Below, in pieces: positions 44,382-51,109 of a stretch of DNA of 51,109 bases; position 1 is the stretch's first letter; each line of letters begins with the position of its first letter. This DNA comes from Pseudomonadota bacterium (GTDB lineage Bacteria > Pseudomonadota > Gammaproteobacteria > JAADHS01), in NCBI GenBank assembly GCA_021821045.1, contig JAKACW010000031.1:1-51109 (forward strand), in the 5' to 3' direction. The notes beneath the pieces were generated by a model, which did no database searches, was not told the DNA's origin, and saw only the letters and a program-made list of their open reading frames with translations. The translations under genes were made by a program, and so were the position numbers.

Positions 44382-44861
44382 ATGGCGAAGCAAACCGCGG
44401 ACCGTATCGCGGCGGCCCTTGAGCCTGTAGTAACCGGAATGGGTTACGAGTGGGTGGGAGTAGAGTACATTCCGCAGCGCGGCAGCGCATTGTTGCGCAT
44501 TTATATCGATGCGCCGGCGGGTGTAACGGTGGATGATTGCGCGTTGGTCAGCCACCAGGTGAGCGGCGTGTTGGATGTCGAGGATATCGTGAAGGGGCGC
44601 TACTACCTCGAAGTGTCGTCGCCCGGCGCCGATCGCCCTTTGTTTACGCGCGAGCACTATCAGCGATTTTGCGGGCAGAAAGTGCAGCTGCGCATGGCGT
44701 TCCCATTGGAAGGCCGTCGCAAGTTCTCGGGCGTGCTGCAAGGGTTGGAAAACGACAATGTGTTGGTGCTTGAAGAGGATCGTGTGTTTGCGGTGCCATT
44801 GGCGCAGATCGAAAAGGCGCGTTTGGTTCCCGATTTCTCTGCGGATTTTGCGCGCAAGTAG
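44382..44861 (+). CDS. rimP: ribosome maturation factor RimP
   Basis: RimP helps assemble the 30S subunit. The 159-residue product has the N-terminal domain (ADRIAAALEPVVTGMGYEWVGVEYIPQRGSALLRIYIDAPAGVTVDDCALVSHQVSGVLDVEDIVKGRYYLEVSSPGADRPLF). The C-terminal SH3-like domain follows (VQLRMAFPLEGRRKFSGVLQGLENDNVLVLEED). SSPGADRPL is the family signature. GCACGAGG precedes the ATG. It is the first gene of the classical rimP-nusA-infB-rbfA-truB-rpsO-pnp order. Confidence 0.96.
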   Translation: MAKQTADRIAAALEPVVTGMGYEWVGVEYIPQRGSALLRIYIDAPAGVTVDDCALVSHQVSGVLDVEDIVKGRYYLEVSSPGADRPLFTREHYQRFCGQKVQLRMAFPLEGRRKFSGVLQGLENDNVLVLEEDRVFAVPLAQIEKARLVPDFSADFARK

Positions 44862-44926
44862 TTTGGGGTTCGTAAGAACGAACGGGATGGATCAGGTGTC
44901 GCCTGTGGCTGTATGAGGAAAATGTG

Positions 44927-46426
44927 ATGAGCAAAGAAATCCTGATGGTCGTCGAAGCGGTTTCCAACGAGAAGGGTGTCGCCAAAGACATTATTTTCGA
45001 GGCGATCGAAGCTGCCTTGGCGACAGCGACCAAGAAAAAGCACAACGATGATATCGAGGTGCGGGTGGCCATCGATCGCGCCACGGGCGATTATGAAACG
45101 TTCCGCCGCTGGCAGGTGGTCGATGACGAAACGATCGTTTTCGAGGCCCCCTCGCGCCAGTTGCTATTGAAGGAAGCGGCTGAGATCGACCCGAACCTCA
45201 AGGTCGGCGACTGGGCGGAAGAACAGATTGAGTCGGTTGCATTCGGACGCATTGCGGCGCAGACGGCCAAACAGGTCATCGTGCAGAAAGTGCGCGAAGC
45301 TGAACGGGCGCAGATCGTTGACGCTTATCGCAGCAGAGTGGGTCAGCTCGTTACCGGCGTAGTCAAGCGCGTCGAGCGCAGCGGCGTCACTTTGGATCTT
45401 GGGGCCAACGCCGAGGCCATCATCCCGCGCGAGGAGATGATTCCCCGCGAAAGCATGCGCCCGGGCGACCGCGTGCGCGGCTTTTTGAAGGAGGTGCGTT
45501 CCGAAGCACGCGGTCCGCAGCTGTTCATCAGTCGCGCGGCGCCGGAGCTGCTGATCGAATTGTTCAAGCTCGAAGTTCCCGAGGCGGGCGAAGGCTTGAT
45601 AACTATCGTGAGTGCGGCGCGGGATCCGGGTTCGCGGGCCAAGATCGCCGTCAAATCCAACGACGCGCGCATCGACCCGGTCGGCGCCTGCGTGGGCATG
45701 CGGGGATCGCGTGTTCAAGCGGTTTCGAATGAACTGAGCGGCGAGCGCATCGACATCATCCTGTGGGACGAGAATCCCGCGCAATTCGTCATCAACGCGA
45801 TGTCGCCGGCGGAAATCATGTCGATCGTCGTGGACGAGGATTCCCACAGCATGGATATCGCGGTGGCGGAGAAGGACCTGTCGCAGGCCATCGGTCGCGG
45901 TGGCCAGAATATTCGTCTGGCGACGCAATTGACCGGCTGGACCTTGAATGTCATGAGCGAGGGCGAAGCCGAGAAGAAGAGCGAGGTTGAAGAGGAGAAC
46001 TTGAAGAAACTGTTCATGGACCAGTTGGACGTGGACGAGGAAGTTGCGGTCATTTTGGTGCAGGAAGGTTTTTCCAGCATCGAGGAAGTGGCGTACGTGC
46101 CATCGCAGGAAATGGCGGCGATCGAGGAATTCAATCAGGAACTGGTAGAGGAATTGCGCAGCCGCGCTCGCGATGTGTTGCTTACGCGCGCGCTGACCGG
46201 CGGCGGCGCAGGCGCGGCCGAGCCCGCCACGGATTTGCTGGAGATGGAGGGCATGGACAGCGACCTGGCTTATAAGCTGGCGAATAAAGGCGTGGTGACA
46301 CGGGAAGATCTGGCCGAGCAGGCGGTCGATGATTTGCTGGACATCGAAGGTCTCGAAGAGCAGCGGGCGAAAGACTTGATCATGACGGCCCGTGCTCCCT
46401 GGTTCGCCCAGGAGAGTCAGGGCTAA
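44927..46426 (+). CDS. nusA: transcription termination/antitermination protein NusA
   Basis: NusA binds RNA polymerase and RNA to control pausing, termination and antitermination. The 499-residue product contains the N-terminal polymerase-binding domain ([38 protein letters not shown]) and an S1 domain ([31 protein letters not shown]). Two KH domains follow ([55 protein letters not shown]). Two C-terminal acidic helical repeats complete it, as in the E. coli-type NusA of nearly equal length. The ATG at 44927 follows TGAGGAAAATGTG. Confidence 0.97.
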   Translation: MSKEILMVVEAVSNEKGVAKDIIFEAIEAALATATKKKHNDDIEVRVAIDRATGDYETFRRWQVVDDETIVFEAPSRQLLLKEAAEIDPNLKVGDWAEEQIESVAFGRIAAQTAKQVIVQKVREAERAQIVDAYRSRVGQLVTGVVKRVERSGVTLDLGANAEAIIPREEMIPRESMRPGDRVRGFLKEVRSEARGPQLFISRAAPELLIELFKLEVPEAGEGLITIVSAARDPGSRAKIAVKSNDARIDPVGACVGMRGSRVQAVSNELSGERIDIILWDENPAQFVINAMSPAEIMSIVVDEDSHSMDIAVAEKDLSQAIGRGGQNIRLATQLTGWTLNVMSEGEAEKKSEVEEENLKKLFMDQLDVDEEVAVILVQEGFSSIEEVAYVPSQEMAAIEEFNQELVEELRSRARDVLLTRALTGGGAGAAEPATDLLEMEGMDSDLAYKLANKGVVTREDLAEQAVDDLLDIEGLEEQRAKDLIMTARAPWFAQESQG

Positions 46427-46493
46427 TGCAGAGTACCGGGCGTGATACGAACCGGCTCGCGGGCCTGTAAAGATAAAGGAATGAGGGCGCAGT

Positions 46494-49025
46494 ATGGCAG
46501 AAGTAACGGTTAGACAACTCGCTGACGTGGTAGGGATTCCGATTGAGCGGCTGATGGGTCAGCTCGAGGAGGCGGGTTTGTCTATGAAAGATCCGGACGA
46601 AATGATTTCGGATAAGGAGAAGCTGCAGCTTCTGCAGCATTTGCGCACTTTTTCCGGCGGTGTCCGGCCAGCCGCGGAAGCGAGTCCGAAAAAGATCACG
46701 CTGCGCCGCAAGGTCGTGGGCGAATTGCGTCAAACCGGCGTATCCGGAGTCAAGGCCAAAACCGTCAACGTGGAGGTTCGCAAGCGCCGCACCTACGTCA
46801 AACGCAGTGCGGTAATGGAGGAAGAGGCCAAGCGCCTGGAGGAAGAACGGCGCGAGGCGGAAGCGAAGGCCGCCGCGGCTGCGCCGCCGGTAACGGCGGC
46901 ACCGGAAAAAGCTCCGGAGCAGCCCGAGATTACGCCCGCTCAACCCGAAGCCGCGGTTGCGGCTCCGGTTGCGGCTCCGGTCGCCGCAGTAGCACCCGCA
47001 GCCGCTGCGGAGCCTGCCGCCGCCGCCGCGCGCGAGGCTGAAAAGCCGCGCACCAAAGAAACGCCGGCAGAAACGAAGGAAGCGGAAAAGAAAGCCAAGA
47101 AAGGCGCCCGCGGCGGACGCGAGGAGTGGGGTGATCGCGGCTCACGCAAATTCGGACGCGAGGAACTGCACGTTGCCGCCCCCGGTGGTCGGCGCAAGAA
47201 AAAGCAAAAGGGCAAGTCCGTGGTCGTGAGCGCGGGGGCCAGGCATGGATTCGAGATGCCCACGGCGCCGATCGTGCGTGAAGTGGCGATTCCCGAAACG
47301 ATCACCGTCGGCGAACTCGCTCAGAAGATGTCGGTTAAGACGGCTGAAGTCATTCGTTTGATGATGAGCCTTGGCAGCATGGTTACCATCAATCAAGTGC
47401 TCGACCAGGCAACCGCCGCTTTGGTCGTCGAGGAAATGGGCCATAAGGTCAAGCTGCTCAAAGAAAACGCCCTCGAAGAGGAGTTAGCCGCCAAAGGCGA
47501 AGTGGTCGGCGACGAAGTGCCGCGGGCGCCGGTGGTGACGATCATGGGTCATGTCGATCATGGGAAGACGTCGCTGCTCGACTATATTCGACGGGCCAAA
47601 GTCGCGGCGGGCGAAGCGGGCGGCATCACGCAGCATATCGGCGCCTATCATGTGAGTCTGGACAAAGGCAGTATCACCTTTTTGGACACGCCGGGTCACG
47701 AGGCGTTTACCGCCATGCGCGCTCGCGGCGCGAAAGTCACGGACATCGTGGTTTTGGTGGTGGCGGCGGACGATGGCGTCATGCCGCAAACCCGTGAAGC
47801 CGTTGCGCACGCGAAAGCCGGTGGCGTACCGCTGGTTGTCGCAGTGAACAAGATCGACAAGCCCGAAGCGCAGCCGGATCGCGTGAAGCAGGAGCTGGTC
47901 GGTCTCGAAGTCATTCCCGAGGAATGGGGCGGCGACACCATGTTCGTCAACGTCTCGGCCAAGACCGGTGAAGGCGTGGACGCGCTGTTGGACGCTATAT
48001 TGCTGCAGTCGGAAGTGCTGGAGCTACGCGCCCGCATCAATTGTCCGGCGAAGGCGACGGTGGTCGAGTCGCGTTTGGATAAAGGCCGCGGACCCGTCGC
48101 CACGATATTGATTCAGGATGGCGTGCTCAAGCCCGGCGACGTGTTGCTGGCCGGCCAAGAGTACGGCCGTGTCCGCGCGATGCTCGATGAAGCGGGTCGC
48201 AGCTTGAAGGAAGCGGGGCCGGCGACTCCGGTGGAAGTGCTCGGTTTGTCGGGCACGCCAAATGCCGGTGACGAAGCCATCGTGGTGCAAGACGAGCGCA
48301 AGGCCCGCGAGGTCGCGCTGTTCCGCCAAGGCAAGTTCCGCGACGTGAAGCTCGCCAAACAGCAGGCAGCGAAACTGGAGAACATGTTCTCGCAAATGCA
48401 GGAGGGCGAGGTCAAGACCCTCAACGTGGTGCTCAAGGCGGATGTGCAGGGTTCGGCCGAGGCGTTGAGCGATTCACTGCAAAAACTTTCGACCAACGAA
48501 GTCAAGGTCAAGATCGTTGCCGCCGGCGTCGGTGGCATCACCGAGTCGGACATCAATCTTGCATTGGCGTCGACCGCGACCGTCATCGGGTTCAACGTTC
48601 GCGCCGACGCGGGCGCCAAGCGCCTGGTGGAAGAAAACGGCGTCGACTTGCGCTACTACAGCGTGATCTATGAGGTCATCGACGAAGTTCGCCAAGCCAT
48701 GACCGGCATGCTTGCGCCGGAGTTCAAGGAACAGATCATCGGTCTGGCCGAAGTGCGTGACGTGTTCCGCTCGCCGAAGTTCGGCAACGTCGCGGGCTGT
48801 TTGGTGGTCGAGGGTGTGGTCAAGCGCAACAACCCGATCCGCGTGCTGCGCGACAATGTCGTGATTTACGAGGGCGAGTTGGAATCGCTGCGGCGCTTCA
48901 AGGATGACGTCAGCGAAGTCAAAGCGGGCATGGAGTGCGGTATCGGCGTCAAGAACTACAACGACGTGAAGCCCGGCGATCAAATCGAAGTGTACGAGCG
49001 TGTAGAGGTTCGCAAGACGCTGTAA
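46494..49025 (+). CDS. infB: translation initiation factor IF-2
   Basis: IF-2 is the GTPase that brings initiator tRNA to the ribosome. The 843-residue product has an N-terminal IF2-N domain ([25 protein letters not shown]) and a low-complexity Ala/Glu/Pro/Lys linker (about residues 100-240). A second IF2-N-like region precedes the G domain ([27 protein letters not shown]). The GTPase motifs are [29 protein letters not shown] and [13 protein letters not shown]. The C-terminal domains follow. The linker repeats of Ala-Pro-Val are typical. An AAAGGAATGAGG stretch precedes the ATG. Confidence 0.97.
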   Translation: MAEVTVRQLADVVGIPIERLMGQLEEAGLSMKDPDEMISDKEKLQLLQHLRTFSGGVRPAAEASPKKITLRRKVVGELRQTGVSGVKAKTVNVEVRKRRTYVKRSAVMEEEAKRLEEERREAEAKAAAAAPPVTAAPEKAPEQPEITPAQPEAAVAAPVAAPVAAVAPAAAAEPAAAAAREAEKPRTKETPAETKEAEKKAKKGARGGREEWGDRGSRKFGREELHVAAPGGRRKKKQKGKSVVVSAGARHGFEMPTAPIVREVAIPETITVGELAQKMSVKTAEVIRLMMSLGSMVTINQVLDQATAALVVEEMGHKVKLLKENALEEELAAKGEVVGDEVPRAPVVTIMGHVDHGKTSLLDYIRRAKVAAGEAGGITQHIGAYHVSLDKGSITFLDTPGHEAFTAMRARGAKVTDIVVLVVAADDGVMPQTREAVAHAKAGGVPLVVAVNKIDKPEAQPDRVKQELVGLEVIPEEWGGDTMFVNVSAKTGEGVDALLDAILLQSEVLELRARINCPAKATVVESRLDKGRGPVATILIQDGVLKPGDVLLAGQEYGRVRAMLDEAGRSLKEAGPATPVEVLGLSGTPNAGDEAIVVQDERKAREVALFRQGKFRDVKLAKQQAAKLENMFSQMQEGEVKTLNVVLKADVQGSAEALSDSLQKLSTNEVKVKIVAAGVGGITESDINLALASTATVIGFNVRADAGAKRLVEENGVDLRYYSVIYEVIDEVRQAMTGMLAPEFKEQIIGLAEVRDVFRSPKFGNVAGCLVVEGVVKRNNPIRVLRDNVVIYEGELESLRRFKDDVSEVKAGMECGIGVKNYNDVKPGDQIEVYERVEVRKTL

Positions 49026-49064
49026 TTGCCCGGCGTTTTCACGCCTTAACAATAGACCTTATTC

Positions 49065-49460
49065 ATGCCAAAAGACTTTACTCGAACTGACCGGGTCGCC
49101 GGTCAGTTGCAGCGCGAGATCGCGCTGCTGATTCATGACGAAGTGAAAGATCCCCGCGTCGGATTCGTGACCGTCAGCGCGGTTCAGGTTACGAAAGATC
49201 TGTCCCACGCCAAGATCTATTTCACGCTGCTGGATGAGGATCCCCAGGCCCGTATAGCGGCCCAGCAGGCGCTCAACCACGCGGCGGGTTTCCTGCGCCA
49301 TCTGGTCGGGCAGCGCATGCGCTTGCGCGTCGTGCCGCAGCTGGCGTTTCACTACGACGAGGCGGCGGATCGCGGTATGCGTCTTTCGGCGTTGATCGAA
49401 AAGGCCGTCGCCGAAGACGAGAAGGACGCTCAAGGCGGCGGAGAGCGTGCGAATGACTAG
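49065..49460 (+). CDS. rbfA: 30S ribosome-binding factor RbfA
   Basis: RbfA binds the 30S subunit during late 16S rRNA maturation and cold adaptation. The 131-residue KH-like product has RVAGQLQREIALLIHDEVKDPRVGFVTVSAVQVTKDLSHAKIYFTLL, AAGFLRHLVGQRMRLRVVPQLAFHYDEAADRGMRLSALIEKAV. Length is typical, with an acidic C-terminal tail. It lies between infB (39 bp) and truB (overlapping its end by 8 bp). Confidence 0.96.
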   Translation: MPKDFTRTDRVAGQLQREIALLIHDEVKDPRVGFVTVSAVQVTKDLSHAKIYFTLLDEDPQARIAAQQALNHAAGFLRHLVGQRMRLRVVPQLAFHYDEAADRGMRLSALIEKAVAEDEKDAQGGGERAND

Positions 49461-50367
49461 ACGACGATCGGCGGGCGTCGAGGTCAACGGCATCATCCTG
49501 CTCGACAAACCCCAAGGTTTGACCTCCAACGCCGCACTCCAGCGCGTCAAGCGGCTCTTCAATGCGCGCAAGGCGGGACATACCGGCAGTCTTGACCCCT
49601 TGGCGACGGGCATGTTGCCGTTGTGTCTGGGCGAGGCCACCAAGATGTCGGCGTTTCTGCTGGAAGCGGACAAGCGCTATGAGGTGACGATTCAACTGGG
49701 CGTCACTACCAACACCGGCGACGCCGAAGGGGAAGTGACCTCCCGCAGCGATGTGCCGCCCTTGACCGTCGACGGCGTCGAGTCGCTGCTGGCGAGGTTC
49801 CGAGGCCCGCAGAGCCAAACGCCGCCGATGCACTCGGCCATCAAGGTGAACGGTCAGCCGCTGTACAAGCTGGCCCGCGCCGGGCAGGAAGTGGCGCGGG
49901 AGTCGCGCGAAATCATTATTCATAGCCTTGAATTGATAAGCATCGAGGGCGACCGGTTGTCCTTATCGGTCCTCTGCTCCAAGGGAACCTATATCCGTAC
50001 CTTGGCGGAAGACTTGGGTGCGGCGCTCGGCTGCGGGGGGCATGTTCTCGCCTTGCGGCGCACCGCCGTGGGCCCATTCCGTGACGAACCGATGGTCACC
50101 TTGGACACTTTGGAGCGTGTTGCGGCAGAGGACCCAGCCGCTCTGCCGCAGTTTCTGCTGCCCTCGGAAACCGCGATCGCCGGCTGGCCGGGCGTGAAGG
50201 TGTCCAACGACCTGGCGTTTTTCTTGTGCCGCGGTCAACCCGTGTTTGTGCCCCAGTCGCCGACGCAAGGCTGGGTGCGAATCTACCGCGACGATAATCG
50301 CTTTATCGGTGTGGGGCGAATTATGGATGATGGGCGGGTGTCGCCCAAGCGGCTCTTAAAGAGCTAG
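49453..50367 (+). CDS. truB: tRNA pseudouridine(55) synthase
   Basis: TruB makes pseudouridine-55 in the T-loop of tRNAs. The 304-residue product shows GIILLDKPQGLTSNAALQRVKRLF, AGHTGSLDPLATGMLPLCLGEATK (catalytic Asp), RYEVTIQLGVTTNTGDAEGE, PMHSAIKVNGQPLYKLARAGQE and SKGTYIRTLAEDLGAALG. A C-terminal PUA-like part follows. The ATG at 49453 is favoured over a GTG at 49447 because GGAG lies at better spacing. It overlaps the end of rbfA and is followed by a terminator hairpin. Confidence 0.96.
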   Translation: MTRRRSAGVEVNGIILLDKPQGLTSNAALQRVKRLFNARKAGHTGSLDPLATGMLPLCLGEATKMSAFLLEADKRYEVTIQLGVTTNTGDAEGEVTSRSDVPPLTVDGVESLLARFRGPQSQTPPMHSAIKVNGQPLYKLARAGQEVARESREIIIHSLELISIEGDRLSLSVLCSKGTYIRTLAEDLGAALGCGGHVLALRRTAVGPFRDEPMVTLDTLERVAAEDPAALPQFLLPSETAIAGWPGVKVSNDLAFFLCRGQPVFVPQSPTQGWVRIYRDDNRFIGVGRIMDDGRVSPKRLLKS

Positions 50368-50368
50368 G

Positions 50369-50385
50369 GGCCGCAGCGGCCTTTT
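50369..50385 (+). terminator. terminator after truB
   Basis: GGCCG-CAG-CGGCC followed by TTTT lies directly after the truB stop. It separates the rimP-to-truB transcript from rpsO, which has its own promoter. The short stem may be a partial terminator. Confidence 0.65.
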
Positions 50386-50393
50386 ATCCTTGC

Positions 50394-50423
50394 TTGTCAG
50401 GAAAATAGCAGCGCAGGTACAAT
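50394..50423 (+). promoter_or_regulatory. rpsO promoter
   Basis: TTGTCA (50394-50399) and TACAAT (50418-50423) are 18 bp apart, giving a start near 50430 and a leader of about 75 bases before rpsO. In many bacteria the rpsO leader folds to bind S15 for autoregulation; the structure here was not resolved. Confidence 0.7.
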
Positions 50424-50504
50424 ATGCGCCTCTTAAATGAAGGGTGAAACAGTGAGAGGGTTGCCCGTGATTGGGTGATCCTACAAATGACGTAGGAGTT
50501 ATCA

Positions 50505-50774
50505 ATGTCCTTATCGGCCGAAGTAAAACGTAAAATCGTCGACGACAATGCCCGTGGCAACAAAGACACCGGATCGCCGGAAGTTCAAGTTGCTTTGTTG
50601 TCTGCGCGTATCGATCAGTTGTCGGATCATTTCAAGTCCCACGACAAAGACCATCACTCGCGCCAAGGCTTGCTGCGCATGGTGAGCCAGCGCCGCAAAC
50701 TTCTCGACTACCTGAAGAACACTGATATTGCGCGTTACAGAGAGCTCATCAACAAGCTCGGACTGCGCCGTTAA
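50505..50774 (+). CDS. rpsO: 30S ribosomal protein S15
   Basis: S15 is a primary 16S rRNA-binding protein of the central domain. The 89-residue length and sequence ([83 protein letters not shown]) are standard, with the [10 protein letters not shown] and [21 protein letters not shown] signatures. GTAGGAG precedes the ATG. Confidence 0.98.
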   Translation: MSLSAEVKRKIVDDNARGNKDTGSPEVQVALLSARIDQLSDHFKSHDKDHHSRQGLLRMVSQRRKLLDYLKNTDIARYRELINKLGLRR

Positions 50775-50785
50775 TCGGTTTTGCG

Positions 50786-50804
50786 CGCGCGTCACTTAGG
50801 CGCG
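50786..50804 (+). other. hairpin in the rpsO-pnp intergenic region
   Basis: CGCGC (50786-50790) and GCGCG (50800-50804) pair with a 9-base loop, with no T-tract after it. In other bacteria the rpsO-pnp gap holds an RNase III-processed hairpin for PNPase autocontrol; this position fits, but identity is inferred. Confidence 0.4.
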
Positions 50805-50884
50805 TAGATCATTGTTAATCAGGCCTATGGACGCCGTGGCGGAATCGAACGGGTCCATTAGCCATTACGCGGGACAAGCGAAAC

Positions 50885-51109
50885 ATGAGCACACCTACTC
50901 CTATCGTCAAATCATTCCAGTACGGCGACCGAACGGTAAAAATTGAAACGGGCGAACTGGCGCGGCAATCCTCCGGCGCCGTCATGTGCAGCATGGGCGA
51001 GACTGCCGTGCTGGTAACCGCCGTGGCTCGCAAAGAGGCCGAAGCAGGACGAGACTTTTTTCCGCTGACGGTCAACTACCAAGAACGAACCTATGCGGCG
51101 GGCAAGATT
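50885..51109 (+). CDS. pnp: polyribonucleotide nucleotidyltransferase, 3'-truncated
   Basis: PNPase is the phosphorolytic 3'-5' exoribonuclease of the degradosome. Only the first 75 codons are in the window: [45 protein letters not shown] and [19 protein letters not shown], the start of the first RNase PH domain. The ATG at 50885 and the position after rpsO are standard. The right edge of the window cuts the gene. Confidence 0.96.
   Translation, partial: MSTPTPIVKSFQYGDRTVKIETGELARQSSGAVMCSMGETAVLVTAVARKEAEAGRDFFPLTVNYQERTYAAGKI

Noticed and set aside
46920-47040. Ala/Pro repeats in infB as a tandem-repeat locus
   Set aside because: This is the usual low-complexity linker of proteobacterial IF-2, not a separate repeat element.

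Overview
The window is about 51 kb of GC-rich proteobacterial chromosome, most likely from a gammaproteobacterium. The evidence is the NADH dehydrogenase genes and the rimP-nusA-infB-rbfA-truB-rpsO-pnp string on one strand of one locus, a short-form homogentisate dioxygenase, a bacterial branched-chain amino acid catabolic set, and REP-like palindromes of the GTGGGAGCGG/GTAGGAGCGAG type. I cannot fix the order or genus. No rRNA, tRNA, CRISPR array, prophage or intact insertion sequence was recognised.

Layout. (1) 1-10 kb, + strand: the distal half of the complex I operon (nuoG, cut at the left edge, then nuoH-I-J-K-L-M-N). (2) 10-14.2 kb: small cell-envelope genes, including a secreted coiled-coil protein, an App1/DUF2183-type HAD phosphatase, a DoxX membrane protein, a putative lipoprotein and a putative outer-membrane protein. 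A 169-bp MITE-like palindrome lies among them. (3) 14.4-16.7 kb, - strand: tex. (4) 16.9-21.5 kb, - strand: branched-chain 2-oxoacid dehydrogenase E2, E1-beta and E1-alpha, with leucine dehydrogenase upstream. (5) 21.7-26.9 kb, + strand and divergent: tyrosine/homogentisate catabolism (hpd, hmgA, fahA, maiA), then a heme-oxygenase-fold diiron-like protein of unknown role and a hotdog thioesterase. (6) 27-35.6 kb, + strand: isovaleryl-CoA dehydrogenase, thiolase, methylcrotonyl-CoA carboxylase beta, methylglutaconyl-CoA hydratase, HMG-CoA lyase, an HSD10-like dehydrogenase and acetoacetyl-CoA synthetase. (7) 35.6-39.2 kb: methylcitrate cycle genes prpB, prpC and prpD. (8) 39.2-43.9 kb: a small exported protein, an MFS transporter, a degenerate GGDEF/EAL LapD-like receptor and a lipoprotein. 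(9) 44.0-51.1 kb: a strong candidate structured small RNA, then the rimP attenuator and the translation/RNA genes up to the start of pnp.

How it fits together. Leucine dehydrogenase and the BCKDH complex turn branched-chain amino acids into acyl-CoAs, and the liu-type genes take isovaleryl-CoA to acetyl-CoA plus acetoacetate. The tyrosine genes also end in acetoacetate (plus fumarate). Acetoacetyl-CoA synthetase and the thiolase can recover acetoacetate from both routes. The HSD10-like dehydrogenase and thiolase also fit isoleucine breakdown, whose propionyl-CoA would enter the prpBCD methylcitrate cycle. Not found in the window: the biotin-carrying alpha subunit of methylcrotonyl-CoA carboxylase, E3 (lipoamide dehydrogenase), a tyrosine aminotransferase, aconitase, LapG and any REP-associated transposase.

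In several gammaproteobacteria the nuo operon directly precedes rimP-nusA-infB. Here about 34 kb of mainly catabolic genes separates them, and all the REP-like elements seen lie inside that stretch. The least explained items are the promoter-hairpins-terminator RNA at 44.06-44.24 kb, the diiron-like protein in the tyrosine operon, and the LapD-like receptor without LapG. Nothing here clearly amounts to a wholly new system.
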